A DNA stretch of 64,000 nucleotides, taken from Bacillota bacterium. Lineage in GTDB: Bacteria; Bacillota; Limnochordia; Darwinibacteriales; JAAYFS01. The stretch's first letter is position 1, and every line of letters starts with the position of its first letter. The stretch covers positions 16,402-80,401 of the forward strand of contig JAAYFS010000015.1 in the NCBI GenBank assembly GCA_012728115.1. The letters are read 5' to 3'. The notes under the pieces are model-generated. The model was not told the origin of the DNA. It ran no database searches and saw nothing but the letters and a program-made list of their open reading frames with translations. Of this stretch, positions 48,208-58,140 are shown one piece after another. A program made the position numbers and the translations under genes.

Positions 48208-49351
48208 GACTATCTCTAAGAAATGCAGAAAAAACCAGATTACCAAGGGCAATGCCATCTTTGGTTAGTTTTAGGCATCCTTGTTCGAAAGCAACTAATC
48301 CGCGTTGTTGCATCTGCTCGATACTATCACGATACACATCGCGAAAATCTCGATTAAACCTTTCCTTAAATTCCGCCACAGAAATTCCAGAAATCAATCG
48401 TAATCCCATCATTATTGTTTCATCCATCTGGGTTTTTACATCGAGTTTTTCTTGATAACCATACTCGGGTTTTCCATGCAGAGAAATCGATTCGATATAT
48501 CGTTCGATATACTCGATATTTCCATAACGGACACCTTCCCAATAACCATAGGCACCGCTTCCTAACCCTAGATAAGACTTATTCTTCCAATAGATTAGAT
48601 TATGCTTACACTGATATCCTTCCTTGGCAAAGTTGGAGATCTCATAGTGCTGGTAGCCATTAGAGGCCAAGTATTCTTGAGTGGTCACAAACATCCTATA
48701 TTCACTATCTTCATCTGGTAGTACCAATTTACCCTGATTTTTTAGCAATCCAAATGGAGTATCTTCTTCTATAATCAATGAGTAACATGATAAGTGAGTT
48801 GGATTTAAGGAGACTGCTTGTTGAAGAGAATCACTCCAATCCTGTTCACTTTGTTTAGGTAAGCCAAAGATCAGATCGAAACTAAAATTTTGTAATTGGT
48901 ACTTTCTTAAAATCTTCACACTTTGAAAGACGTCTGATACAGTATGCAACCGACCTATGCGTTTAAGAATTCGATCTTGAAAAGCCTGCACCCCGAGGCT
49001 GATGCGGTTAACACCTGCTTCTTTTAGAGCAGCTACTTTCTCATCAGTAAGAGTTTTGGGATTAACCTCAACCGTGATTTCCACATTATTTTGAAAATCA
49101 CCATTCGACAAAAGACCGTTTATTAGCCGATACAATTGCTCGGCTGATAAAACGGTCGGTGTACCCCCTCCGATAAAAAGGGTAGAAAAAATAGGTTCTT
49201 GGTTTTTACTAGCATTCAAATAATAGTCGAACTCTTTAAAGAGTGAGTCCAAGTACTTGTTATAAAAACGCGCCCCATTCGTGATCGAATAAAAATCACA
49301 GTACGGGCATTTGGACTCACAAAACGGTATATGAACATAAACTCCTGGCAT
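48197..49351 (-). CDS. hemW: Heme chaperone HemW (radical SAM)
   Basis: HemW/YggW-type heme carrier (384 aa). Radical SAM motif IPFCESKCPYCDF (C-x3-C-x2-C) right after MPGVYVHIPFC, plus LFIGGGTPTVL, NPKTLTDEKVAAL and the C-terminal HemN-type domain. Start ATG 49349-49351 has AAAAGGAGAAGG upstream; an upstream TTG overlaps lepA. Standard position between lepA and hrcA. Confidence 0.93.
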   Translation of the reverse strand: MPGVYVHIPFCESKCPYCDFYSITNGARFYNKYLDSLFKEFDYYLNASKNQEPIFSTLFIGGGTPTVLSAEQLYRLINGLLSNGDFQNNVEITVEVNPKTLTDEKVAALKEAGVNRISLGVQAFQDRILKRIGRLHTVSDVFQSVKILRKYQLQNFSFDLIFGLPKQSEQDWSDSLQQAVSLNPTHLSCYSLIIEEDTPFGLLKNQGKLVLPDEDSEYRMFVTTQEYLASNGYQHYEISNFAKEGYQCKHNLIYWKNKSYLGLGSGAYGYWEGVRYGNIEYIERYIESISLHGKPEYGYQEKLDVKTQMDETIMMGLRLISGISVAEFKERFNRDFRDVYRDSIEQMQQRGLVAFEQGCLKLTKDGIALGNLVFSAFLRDSLDK

Positions 49352-49364
49352 TAGCCTTCTCCTT

Positions 49365-51161
49365 TTAATCAACTGAAAGAATGGCCATAAATGCTTCCTG
49401 CGGTACCTCTACATTTCCTAATGCTTTCATTCGCTTCTTACCTTCTTTTTGCTTTTCAAGGAGTTTTCTCTTTCTACTGATATCGCCGCCATAACATTTA
49501 GCCAATACATCTTTTCGTACCGCTCGCACAGTCTCCCTGGCGATAATTTTATTTCCGATCGCAGCTTGAATAGGCACTTCGAATTGTTGACGAGGAATTA
49601 CTTCCTTCAACTTTTCAGCTAAGCTTCGACCTACCCCTTGGGCTTTATCTCGATGCACGATGCAAGAAAGAGCATCTACGGGATTTCCATTAAGTAAGAT
49701 ATCTAACTTAACCATATCAGATTCTCGATATCCGATCAGCTCATAATCTAATGAAGCATATCCTCTGGTTCGGGACTTTAGTTTATCAAAGAAGTCCATC
49801 AAGATTTCGGCCAGTGGTAGCTCGTATTCGATTCGAACACGATCCGTTGTGATATATTCCATATTCAAAAAGATACCACGTTTATCTTGACAAAGATCCA
49901 TAACAGGGCCAACAAAACTCTCTGGAATCATAATAGTCGCTTTCACAAACGGCTCTTCGATATGCTCGATCATTTGAACAGGAGGGAAACTAGCGGGGTT
50001 GTCGATTTCGATAACTTTACCCGAAGTCTGTTTCACCTTGTAAACTACACTTGGTGCGGTAGTGATCAAGTTCAAATCAAATTCGCGTTCGAGTCGTTCT
50101 TGCACAATTTCTAAGTGTAATAGCCCTAAAAACCCACAACGATAGCCAAAACCCAAGGCAGCAGAGGTCTCTGCTTCAAAGACCAAGGCTGCATCATTTA
50201 ACTGGAGTTTCTCTAAGGCATCTCGTAAATCGGTATACTCTTCGTTAATTACAGGATACAATCCACAATAAACCATTGGTTTAGCAGGACGATAACCAGG
50301 TAAAGGCTCGTTAGCTGGACGTTTAGTATGGGTAATTGTATCTCCTACCCTAGTATCTTTAACATTCTTCATACTCGCAATTACACAGCCAACTTCCCCT
50401 ACTGACAGTTGATCAACCGCAACTGTAGCTGGGCGAAAGACACCGAGTCTGCTTACCTCGAAATTTTTCCCACTGCTCATCATTTGGATATGATCGCCTA
50501 CTTTTAATGTACCCTGAACTATTCGTACATAGGCTACCGCTCCTTGATAGGAGTCAAAATGCGAGTCAAAGATTAAAGCTTGAAGGGGCGCTTCAGGATC
50601 CCCTTTTGGTGCAGGCACTCTTTCGACTATCGCATCGAGGATATCCTCGATGCCTTGCCCAGTTTTGGCACTGGCAAGAACCACTTCATCCCTAGAAAAA
50701 CCAATAGCATCCTCTAATTCTTTAATAACTCGCTCTGGTTCCGCATTTGGCAAATCAATCTTATTGATCACTGGAATAATTTCCAAATCATGCTCGAGTG
50801 CTAAATAAAGGTTGGCTAATGTTTGAGCCTCAATTCCTTGAGTAGCATCAACAACTAATATAGCTCCTTCACATGCAGCTAAACTTCTTGATACCTCATA
50901 AGAAAAATCCACATGACCAGGTGTATCGATCAGATTTAAGACATACTCCTGGTTATCCTTGGCGCGATGCGTTAAACGAACTGCAGTAAGTTTTATGGTA
51001 ATACCGCGTTCGCGCTCAAGATCCATCGAGTCAAGAAGTTGATCATTCATATCTCGATCCGAAACAGTTCCTGTGTATTCAAGGATTCGATCAGCCAATG
51101 TAGATTTTCCATGGTCAATATGTGCGATAATACAGAAATTACGAATTCTATCTTGTTGCAT
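49365..51161 (-). CDS. lepA: Elongation factor 4 (LepA)
   Basis: Translational GTPase acting in initiation/back-translocation (598 aa). G1 [14 protein letters not shown]2 RGITIKL, G3 DTPGHVDF, G4 NKIDLP; the LepA-specific C-terminal domain has [15 protein letters not shown] and [20 protein letters not shown]. Lies after murJ and before hemW, as usual in clostridia. Confidence 0.97.
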   Translation of the reverse strand: MQQDRIRNFCIIAHIDHGKSTLADRILEYTGTVSDRDMNDQLLDSMDLERERGITIKLTAVRLTHRAKDNQEYVLNLIDTPGHVDFSYEVSRSLAACEGAILVVDATQGIEAQTLANLYLALEHDLEIIPVINKIDLPNAEPERVIKELEDAIGFSRDEVVLASAKTGQGIEDILDAIVERVPAPKGDPEAPLQALIFDSHFDSYQGAVAYVRIVQGTLKVGDHIQMMSSGKNFEVSRLGVFRPATVAVDQLSVGEVGCVIASMKNVKDTRVGDTITHTKRPANEPLPGYRPAKPMVYCGLYPVINEEYTDLRDALEKLQLNDAALVFEAETSAALGFGYRCGFLGLLHLEIVQERLEREFDLNLITTAPSVVYKVKQTSGKVIEIDNPASFPPVQMIEHIEEPFVKATIMIPESFVGPVMDLCQDKRGIFLNMEYITTDRVRIEYELPLAEILMDFFDKLKSRTRGYASLDYELIGYRESDMVKLDILLNGNPVDALSCIVHRDKAQGVGRSLAEKLKEVIPRQQFEVPIQAAIGNKIIARETVRAVRKDVLAKCYGGDISRKRKLLEKQKEGKKRMKALGNVEVPQEAFMAILSVD

Positions 51162-51231
51162 TTTTTATCCAACCTTTGTTCTAGAATAATGCAAAGATCA
51201 TTATACCATGATGTTCGTAACGGTGCAAAAT

Positions 51232-52842
51232 TCATGCATCACCAGTTTTACGTTTTTTTGAAGTAAATCTTTCTTTAATCATGTTCCACACAAACAAAAC
51301 CTCTTCCATTTTAAATAGGAAGCTTAGTACCAGGTAAGTTACTGCTCCCGCCAGTATTCCGCCCATAGTTTGAATCAATCTGCCCATACCCCTTGCCAAA
51401 TCAACTTGTCCACCTAGAAAAGCGGCTGTTTGATAAGCGACTACTCCCATAACCATGGATGCTCCAAAGGCTTTAACAAAAGTGGTAGCAATTCTTCGAC
51501 CATCGATCGAACCAAGTCTTTTTCGCAAGATCACTAAGTATATCGCCATATTAAGAAATGAGGTAATTGAAAAAGATAACGCCAAACCGCCATGCCCTAG
51601 ATTAGTACCTTTTAATAGGATCAAGCTGAGGATAAGGTTGATCACTACGGTTGATAATCCAACTTTTACAGGGGTAACAGTATCATATAACGAATGGAAA
51701 ATCCTCGTCAGAATTTGTAAAGCAGCTTGGGCAAAAAGACCGAACGAATAAAATAATAAAGCAAAAGCAGTCGCTTGCGTATCAGCTGCTGTGAACTCTC
51801 CTGACTCAAAAAGTAGTCGAACGATGGGTACTCGTAGTGCGGCCATCCCGATCGCCGAAGGAATCGTTATATACAATACCACTCTTAAACCAAAGCTAAA
51901 CGTCCTTTTAAACTCACTGGTTTCCCCACGGGCGGACATTCGGGTTAAAGTAGGAAAAATCGCAGTTGAAATGCCCATTGCAAACACCCCAAGGGGAAAA
52001 TTAATCAATCTGTTTGCCAGACGCAAGGCAACGATCGAACCAGTGTCTAAAAGTGAAGCCAAGTTTTGCGCTACGATCAAATTAATTTGAGCTATCGATA
52101 ATCCAATGATGGCAGGAAGCATTAAGCGCGCCATCTTGCGCACACCTGGATGACGAAAATCAATCACAAAACGATAATGTTTCGCTGCTCGTTTAAGCAC
52201 TTCAGGAAACTGCAAAAGGAAACTACCTATCGAGCCAAAAATCGTTCCAATTGCCATTCCTTTAACACCGAGACTCGGTCCTAAAAGGTAAGCTCCAGTA
52301 ATCTGGGACGCGTTGTAGACTAGCGGACCCATTGCTGGTCTAGTAAAGCTTTGATATGAATTTAAGACCCCCATAGCTAGTCCAGAAATCGCGGTAAAGA
52401 AAACCGCGGGGAACGTAATCCGCATTAGAAGAATTAAAAGTTCGCGTTGCTCTCCAACGAAACCAACCCCAACTAATGGAGCCAAGATAGGGGTAAAGAT
52501 CGAACCGAGCACCATAAAGACTAAGAGTAAAACCACTGTAAGATTTATAAAGGTACTAGCGACATACCAAGCTTGTTTTTCATCGTCATTTGCTAAGTAT
52601 TGCGTAAAGACAGGAATAAAAGCGGAACTAAGGGCACCACCCACTAAAAGTTGATACATCAAATCTGGCAAAGCAAAAGCGGCGAAAAATACATCAGTTT
52701 CCCACGTACGACCAAAAACTTCCGCTATCGCTCTTTCTCGAACAAACCCGAGAATACGGCTAAGCAATATAGCACCCATAACGATTCCTGCTGCTTTGGC
52801 AACTCTTTTATTGGTAGAATTCGTTGTAGTATTAGCTGACAT
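51232..52842 (-). CDS. murJ: Lipid II flippase MurJ
   Basis: MOP-superfamily membrane protein with 14 predicted helices (536 aa) that moves lipid II across the membrane. Family marks include RILGFVRERAIAEVFG near the start, DVFFAAFALPDLMYQLL, GGALSSAFIPVFTQYL and the arginines needed for substrate binding in the central cavity. ATG 52840-52842 follows GGAGAAG; the 7 upstream codons are not needed. Confidence 0.92.
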   Translation of the reverse strand: MSANTTTNSTNKRVAKAAGIVMGAILLSRILGFVRERAIAEVFGRTWETDVFFAAFALPDLMYQLLVGGALSSAFIPVFTQYLANDDEKQAWYVASTFINLTVVLLLVFMVLGSIFTPILAPLVGVGFVGEQRELLILLMRITFPAVFFTAISGLAMGVLNSYQSFTRPAMGPLVYNASQITGAYLLGPSLGVKGMAIGTIFGSIGSFLLQFPEVLKRAAKHYRFVIDFRHPGVRKMARLMLPAIIGLSIAQINLIVAQNLASLLDTGSIVALRLANRLINFPLGVFAMGISTAIFPTLTRMSARGETSEFKRTFSFGLRVVLYITIPSAIGMAALRVPIVRLLFESGEFTAADTQATAFALLFYSFGLFAQAALQILTRIFHSLYDTVTPVKVGLSTVVINLILSLILLKGTNLGHGGLALSFSITSFLNMAIYLVILRKRLGSIDGRRIATTFVKAFGASMVMGVVAYQTAAFLGGQVDLARGMGRLIQTMGGILAGAVTYLVLSFLFKMEEVLFVWNMIKERFTSKKRKTGDA

Positions 52843-52919
52843 TACTTCTTCTCCAATCATCAATGGTACTAGGAAGATTTTCCTTCCTTCTCAATTCGCT
52901 CTGTTGAAGATGAGTTCCT

Positions 52920-53984
52920 TTATCTTCGCTGATTGATAAACTCATTTAACACATTCGCAAATAATTCTACGGCTAAAAGGGCTTCCTCGAGAGTATTTTC
53001 CACCGACCCGACTTCTAATACAACCGCATTAGTATGCAAATGCTGATTATATCTCGCATCCCGTCTAACCTGCATCGGACGCATTAATCCAGGATACATT
53101 TCTTCTGCTATTCGCTGTAACTCCTGGGCAAAGGAAAGATTTTGTTGCCAATTCGGATGTGCCAATGGGATATCTTGTGCCGTTCCTAGTACTAACAAGA
53201 GACGAGCCACTCTCCTCCCGTTGATCATAACAATCGGTTCGGGAACATCAGCATCACGATGAATATCGAATACAAATTCAATGCTACTATGGCGATTTAA
53301 GATTTCCCTAACAGTCTTTTCCGAATTCGTATAGGAATATGCTAGGCTAGGAAAATCATGAATAGTGGTGTCTTGAATTGTGGAGATTCCCATCCGATTA
53401 AGGGCATTTTCCAAATGATGACCAACCTCCATAACTCCAGTTATCGCACTATCGTGATTGAAACTAAAGACGTAATGGGAATTATGAAGACTTTTACTCG
53501 CTTGTGCTCCAAGATACATTTCGGAAGTATGCGTATGATAAATAAGGACGCGCGGTAAGAATTCCTGCTTCTCAATCTCAATTACTGGTTCTACTACTAT
53601 TTGTTCTTTTGGATGAGTTTGGTTTTGTTCAGATTCCAGCTCTAATTCTGGGATAAAGACAAACGCACGCTCGGACCATCCTTGGTGGCGCTTAATACTT
53701 GCTAGAATTGATAAGGAGCCATCGATTACTGTTCTGGGATTTCCTAGATCAAAATTGGTTAAAGAATAAAAAAAAGACCGTAATGTATAGTTCCATCCTG
53801 GATGCCCTGCTTGTTCACCATTAAGAAATGGCAACCCCTGACTTAATAACTGACGCGCCAAAGAATGACTTATTCCCTGGGAACCGAAAAAGATATTGTA
53901 TCCAGCAAATCCCATACTAATACATGCTATCAGCACAACTACTAATAATAAAATTTGATAACTATAACGTCTACCTGGCGCCAT
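52920..53984 (-). CDS. spoIIP: Stage II sporulation protein P (SpoIIP)
   Basis: Cell-wall amidase/endopeptidase of the engulfment DMP complex (354 aa). One N-terminal membrane helix (residues ~8-30) and a catalytic domain with VLIYHTHTSEMY (zinc His), DIHRDA and RNAVVLEVGSVENTLEE-like end (TNAVVLEVGSVENTLEEA). Start ATG 53982-53984 with GAGGTGG. Near gpr as in Bacillus. Divergent from the GerMN gene. Confidence 0.93.
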   Translation of the reverse strand: MAPGRRYSYQILLLVVVLIACISMGFAGYNIFFGSQGISHSLARQLLSQGLPFLNGEQAGHPGWNYTLRSFFYSLTNFDLGNPRTVIDGSLSILASIKRHQGWSERAFVFIPELELESEQNQTHPKEQIVVEPVIEIEKQEFLPRVLIYHTHTSEMYLGAQASKSLHNSHYVFSFNHDSAITGVMEVGHHLENALNRMGISTIQDTTIHDFPSLAYSYTNSEKTVREILNRHSSIEFVFDIHRDADVPEPIVMINGRRVARLLLVLGTAQDIPLAHPNWQQNLSFAQELQRIAEEMYPGLMRPMQVRRDARYNQHLHTNAVVLEVGSVENTLEEALLAVELFANVLNEFINQRR

Positions 53985-54076
53985 TTCACCACCTCTATGC
54001 AAGTATATTTGCTAGAGCAAGGAATTATGTTAAAGTTGGCGTAGTTAATAGTAGGAAACAGTGAGGAGGAATTTCT

Positions 54077-54631
54077 ATGCGCGTTTTTGCGGTGATAATC
54101 TTGGTGATAGCACTGGTGATGGGTGTTTATGCAGTTTATGAAATTCAATCACTAAAAACGGAAATAAAAGATTTAAAAGAAGAATTAAAAATTTTAAAAG
54201 AGGAGTTCAAAGACTTACATACATCTGCTGGAAAAAAGGAAGTGTTAATCTACTTAGTAGAATCAACTCCTATCGATTTTTTACTTCGTCCTGTGATTCG
54301 TGAAGTACAGGAAGTAGCGAGTCCCCAAGTCGCACTCGATGAATTACTAGCTGGTCCAAAGCCTGCAGAAGGGTTGATATCTCCTATTCCTCCTGGAACG
54401 CGTGTCCTCGGACTCCAAGTAAAAGACGGACTGGCAACGGTGGATTTTTCTGAAGAAATACACAATAATTTTAATGGTGGCGCTGCTATGGAATCTCTCC
54501 TACTTGATTCGATCGTTTATACACTTACGGAATTTGATACCATTGATCAGGTTCAAATCTTGGTTGAAGGTAAAGTGATCGAAAGTATCGGTGGACATGT
54601 TCTAAGCAATCGCCCATTAAGAAGAGATTAA
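54077..54631 (+). CDS. Membrane-anchored GerMN-domain protein
   Basis: 184 residues: a signal anchor (VFAVIILVIALVMGVYAVY), a lysine/glutamate coiled coil (IKDLKEELKILKEEFKDLH) and a GerMN domain with VLIYLVES, ASPQVALDELLAGP, LQVKDGLATVDFSEEI and SIVYTLTEFDTIDQVQILVEG. GerM family proteins act in spore cortex/germination and in wall-related lipoproteins. GTGAGGAGG lies before the ATG. Divergent from spoIIP, which suggests a sporulation or germination role. Confidence 0.85.
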   Translation: MRVFAVIILVIALVMGVYAVYEIQSLKTEIKDLKEELKILKEEFKDLHTSAGKKEVLIYLVESTPIDFLLRPVIREVQEVASPQVALDELLAGPKPAEGLISPIPPGTRVLGLQVKDGLATVDFSEEIHNNFNGGAAMESLLLDSIVYTLTEFDTIDQVQILVEGKVIESIGGHVLSNRPLRRD

Positions 54632-54652
54632 TAAGATTCTTCCAAACAAAAG

Positions 54653-54693
54653 GCACCTCAATTGTTAGACAGAAAATCTAACGCTTGAGGTGC
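54653..54693. terminator. Bidirectional terminator between convergent GerMN and gpr genes
   Basis: Long stem GCACCTCAA / TTGAGGTGC continued by TGTTAGA / TCTAACG, 7-nt loop. It serves the plus-strand GerMN gene and the minus-strand gpr gene that ends at 54707. Confidence 0.8.
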
Positions 54694-54706
54694 TATTTTA
54701 GTTTCC

Positions 54707-55810
54707 TTAACTTAAGTACTGAAAAATCTCAGTGTAATCTACTCCTTCGTGGAAGGCAGCATTCAATCCCCCTGCTATTACTTGAGTAACGTCTTCTATC
54801 AATTGATCGATGTCTTTAGGCGTAACGATCATTGTTCCGAAGAACGGTTCGAGAACCTGATTAATCATTTGCTGTTTTTGAATACTATTAAACTGCGGTT
54901 GTTGAGTACCTTGAGCCCCACCCATGATCATACTTGGATCTGGATTGATTGAAGTCCGTTGCGGAACATCTTGATTCCGAGGATTATCGTGAGGATTGGA
55001 CCCACTAAGTAAATCTAAAGCATCAGAAACAATGGTTGAAGCATGAACTACCGTCGGTACTCCGATCGCAATGACAGGGATACCTAGAGTTTCCTCATTG
55101 ATCGGTATTCGCTTATTACCCACTCCCGCTCCTGGATTGATCCCCGTATCCGAAATCTGGATCGTACTACACAAACGATCAACGCTTCTGGAAGCTAATG
55201 CATCGATACAAATCACTGCTTTTGCTCCAATTCGCTCCACTACTCCCGTTACAATTTCACCTGTCTCGATCCCAGTTAACCCTAGTACACCAGGGGCAAT
55301 TGCTGCTACAGGTCGTAGCCCCTTTCTTAACTCAGGAGGCGATAACTCAAGTAAATGACGAGTCACCATTAAATTTCCTACTACTTGTGGGCCTAAGGCA
55401 TCTGGAGTGGCATTCCAATTACCAAGGCCAACGATTAAAACTGGATCATCTTCATTTAATCCAGATTGATCGAGAAACCACTCTATTTCCTTTGCTAATA
55501 ACGCTCCGATATCTTCGTGTATTTCCCGATTATGTTCACGAAGCACCTTTGCTTCAATGGTCGAATAATTTCCAGGTCGCTTTCCGATCATCTTTGCTCC
55601 TAATTCATTTTCTACAGTGACACGACTGATTAGAGCATGCTCGGTTTCCTCATTTTTCACTATCACACCTGGCAACTCTGGTGGACCTTCTTTTCTTACT
55701 ATTACCTCATGAGCTTCTATCGCTAAATCTGTCCTTACACCATAACGGTTCTCAAAATCTTGTTCGATTTGTCGATAACGGTCTTGGTGTACATTTTGTT
55801 CTTCTCTCAT
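54707..55810 (-). CDS. gpr: Spore germination protease GPR
   Basis: Protease that degrades small acid-soluble spore proteins at germination (367 aa). Zymogen self-cleavage region YGVRTDLAIEAHE near residue 23, then the A25 peptidase core: VGLGNWNATPDALGPQVV, APGVLGLTGIETGEIV, IDALASRSVDRLCSTIQISD, GAGVGNKR and GVPTVVHA. ATG after AGGAGGAG. Expected to be transcribed in the forespore; the upstream stretch is partly formed by a repeat (55852-55943). Confidence 0.96.
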   Translation of the reverse strand: MREEQNVHQDRYRQIEQDFENRYGVRTDLAIEAHEVIVRKEGPPELPGVIVKNEETEHALISRVTVENELGAKMIGKRPGNYSTIEAKVLREHNREIHEDIGALLAKEIEWFLDQSGLNEDDPVLIVGLGNWNATPDALGPQVVGNLMVTRHLLELSPPELRKGLRPVAAIAPGVLGLTGIETGEIVTGVVERIGAKAVICIDALASRSVDRLCSTIQISDTGINPGAGVGNKRIPINEETLGIPVIAIGVPTVVHASTIVSDALDLLSGSNPHDNPRNQDVPQRTSINPDPSMIMGGAQGTQQPQFNSIQKQQMINQVLEPFFGTMIVTPKDIDQLIEDVTQVIAGGLNAAFHEGVDYTEIFQYLS

Positions 55811-55851
55811 ACTTAATCTCTCCTCCTGTAGTTCGGTAGCGAGTCTTACTC

Positions 55852-55943
55852 ATATGCTTTCCTACTAAGGTGAGGTTCATGTATTTAAACGGAGATTGCA
55901 TGAGAAAAGAAGCGACTAAGTATCGTATTAGATAATTTTTTAG
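55852..55943. repeat. Copy A of a diverged 92-bp direct repeat
   Basis: Aligns without gaps to 56663-56754 with about 66 of 92 positions identical, by my hand count. Best-conserved parts are TGCTTTCCTACTAA and AAGTATCG. In one plus-strand frame both copies read C-F-P-T-K ... M-R-(EK/KE)-A-T-K-Y-R-(I/L)-R. It lies in the upstream region of gpr. Confidence 0.65.
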
Positions 55944-55960
55944 TTCTATCACATAAGGTA

Positions 55961-56253
55961 TTATAACAACGCACAGTTCTTGTTCGCAGCGGCTATGAAA
56001 AAATCCTAAAGCTCAATAAAAAATCCCATAAACAATCAAAGGCATCGTCTTCATCCCAAATGCTTGGATAAACGTCAACCACATCACCTGGGGAGAATTG
56101 ACTAGAGAGATCTTCCTGAGTAATATTACGAAGTTCTTCCGCTAATGCAATTACTTCCTCTGGTTTAAGGTACCTTGCGGGTCCATAATCAAGATCCTCT
56201 CCAATTTCTGTTCCGCCCTTGATTACGTTCGATAGTAAATCATCTGTTGGCAT
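55961..56253 (-). pseudogene. DUF1877-family gene remnant
   Basis: The frame 55993-56253 (86 aa) reads like the middle of DUF1877 proteins (about 155 aa): GGTEIGEDLDYGPARYL, KPEEVIALAEEL and VYPSIWDEDDA. It lacks the N-terminal ~60 residues (a TAA directly precedes the ATG, no ribosome site), and its C-terminus shifts frame at a T-run: the expected end FFIAAANKNCALL and a stop at 55961 are found in another frame. So it is broken at both ends. DUF1877 proteins are often linked with toxin-immunity loci. Confidence 0.65.
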
Positions 56254-56350
56254 TTAACTTGAGCTTTCTAATTAATTGCCAGTAACTAATTAAAGCTCGA
56301 ATTCAGTTGATAATAATGATGCTATTTTGTAATTTATTGGTGCAACGCAC

Positions 56351-56575
56351 TTAAATTAGAAAATTAGATCGATGCTCTCCATTGCTCTCAACATAAGTGA
56401 TGCATTGAGAAGCCAAAACCTTCAGCGGAAAACCTATCATACCTACCAAAAATAACTGTGTTGGTCCCTTCTCATAAGCTCCTGTTAATAATGATGACCT
56501 GAAATAATGGTCATAGAATATTACCGAAAATTTTCCCATTCCCGCCCAAAACTTTGCATCACCTTTTGCTAGCAT
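56351..56575 (-). CDS. Doubtful small open frame
   Basis: 74 codons without a credible ribosome site. The translation (KFWAGMGKFSVIFYDHYF, PTQLFLVGMIGFPLKVLA) is protein-like but I recognise no family. It lies between the two direct repeats with the DUF1877 remnant and may be another gene fragment. Confidence 0.3.
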   Translation of the reverse strand: MLAKGDAKFWAGMGKFSVIFYDHYFRSSLLTGAYEKGPTQLFLVGMIGFPLKVLASQCITYVESNGEHRSNFLI

Positions 56576-56662
56576 TTGTCAAAACTAAGTTTTTTAACTC
56601 GGCATCCCAACTACAAGCACACCATAAGGAGATAATATGACCCCGATGCCACCACCAAACCC

Positions 56663-56754
56663 ACTTGCTTTCCTACTAAAGAGCAGTCCAAATATTTGAA
56701 AAAAGATTCAATGAGAGAAAAAGCAACAAAGTATCGCTTAAGAAACTATTTGAG
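56663..56754. repeat. Copy B of the diverged 92-bp direct repeat
   Basis: Same orientation as copy A, offset 811 bp. Its right end overlaps the last three codons of the gene that stops at 56746. Together the copies bracket the DUF1877 remnant and the doubtful frame. Confidence 0.65.
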
Positions 56755-57492
56755 ACCGAAAAAGGGCGAGCAGTTTTTTTTCAATAGACCAGGGTATTCC
56801 CATTCTTCGATTTTTATAAATTCTATATGGCTCAAGTTCGCTTCTGTAATGGCATTATAAACCTTTTCGTTTACGACAATCATTCTCGAATCGCTGATAA
56901 TGCACATGTCCGAACCGTCCCATTCACTTTCATCTGGATATAGTCCGTATGTAGTATAACGTTCTGGCAAACCTTCCTTAAATAGAGGCAATATTCTTAT
57001 CTTAGCTTTGTCTAACTGTATTTTTCCAATGCGGCCTGTTATCGACAATCCTTTATAGTTGGTAACTAGTTGTTTCTTTCTATCGTACACCTCAATTTGA
57101 TCATAAGTTTTCCAGCCAGTGATATTATTTTCTTGTAGTACAGAAATAAATTGGTGGCTGACACAAATTATATCGAGAGAAGAAGTGCTAACAATATCAC
57201 CATACTTTCTTCCTTTCATTGGTCTAATTATGATGGTAGACTCTGGTTCTCTTTGTCCTAAAAGAATCTCCTTGTACCCCTGCTCTGTGGTGTCAAAAAT
57301 ATCTCCGTGGATATATTTTTTATCGTCGATATCTACTTCTAGGGAATACCATTGATTTAAAGTAGCAAATTTAATCACCTTTATCCAATTCCTTTTCACC
57401 TTGATTAGATAATATCTTGCAACGGCGATTGCAACAATAAAAAGAATGACCGTGAGCACCAACTTGAAAAACTTATTTTTATTTATTATCAT
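56746..57492 (-). CDS. Membrane-anchored Imm43/DUF1629-like protein
   Basis: 248 residues. An N-terminal membrane helix (FKLVLTVILFIVAIAVARYY) is followed by a cytosolic-type domain with SLDIICVSHQFISVLQENNI, GWKTYDQIEVYDRKK, GLSITGRIG and DGSDMCIISDSRMIVVNEKV. This pattern (SD-x-F-x-VS-E/Q-x-V, then ITG-x-x-x-Y-x-V) is that of Imm43-type immunity proteins and their many paralogues. The added membrane anchor is unusual. It could be an orphan immunity protein against a toxin delivered by a competitor; no toxin gene is visible. Confidence 0.6.
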   Translation of the reverse strand: MIINKNKFFKLVLTVILFIVAIAVARYYLIKVKRNWIKVIKFATLNQWYSLEVDIDDKKYIHGDIFDTTEQGYKEILLGQREPESTIIIRPMKGRKYGDIVSTSSLDIICVSHQFISVLQENNITGWKTYDQIEVYDRKKQLVTNYKGLSITGRIGKIQLDKAKIRILPLFKEGLPERYTTYGLYPDESEWDGSDMCIISDSRMIVVNEKVYNAITEANLSHIEFIKIEEWEYPGLLKKNCSPFFGLK

Positions 57493-58076
57493 CTCTTCTT
57501 TTCTGAGATCTTTGATCCTAACTCAAGTACGACAATTAAACCTGCTAAATCAATACTGCCGCTTTATAAATACATGAACACCAAGCTCATATTGCTCTTC
57601 TTAAAAACTGCTCCTCATTGATCGGGTTGATTCCATGATAAACATAAACATTTATTGCTCTATTATCGGTTTTTTAACGCGTATTCCTTCATGATTGTAA
57701 AGACACTCACGAACTGGTTTATTACCATTTAGTACTGAAGTGCGGAGATATTGATTACTAACTATCTAAAAATATTTTCGGCTAGCACGGTTGTATCTAG
57801 AGATCGCATGACTAATACGCTGCAGCCATCAGCGAAACCTCACTGTTTAGGCTAATAACCAAATATTTAGAGTGACATTTCTCGTTGATGTGTACCCTAC
57901 TAAAAGAACCATGACTCTGATTATTCCATTTTTAAATTTTAGAAATTTGCACTTCTTCATTTACCCGATTCCAACCTAAACCCTGGAATAATGTGATTGA
58001 TGGTAAAAACCAGACAGCGAAGTGAAGGATCCATCTAACTCGATGCACATAACATTGTCAATGATGATTTATCTAC
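57493..58076. other. Intergenic region, no gene seen
   Basis: About 580 nt between the Imm43-like gene and the rpsT promoter. Both strands are broken by frequent stops, and I see no tRNA, RNA family or strong repeat. It looks like decayed sequence continuing the patch to its left. Confidence 0.5.
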
Positions 58077-58105
58077 TTGTACTGATGGGAATATAATGTT
58101 ATAAT
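58077..58105 (+). promoter_or_regulatory. SigA-type promoter of rpsT
   Basis: TTGTAC and TATAAT with a 17-nt spacer; the leader to the start codon is about 29 nt and carries GAGGAGGTG. Confidence 0.8.
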
Positions 58106-58140
58106 TACTAACGGTAATTGTGTTTGAGGAGGTGAATTAA

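Noticed and set aside
55812..55880. Sigma-G promoter of gpr (ATGAA ... CATATGA)
   Set aside because: The spacing is 19 nt and the -10 match is imperfect, so I do not annotate it even though forespore control of gpr is expected.
55752..55952. 66-codon minus-strand frame across the gpr start
   Set aside because: It overlaps the gpr coding sequence in another frame and merely reads through repeat copy A; no ribosome site.
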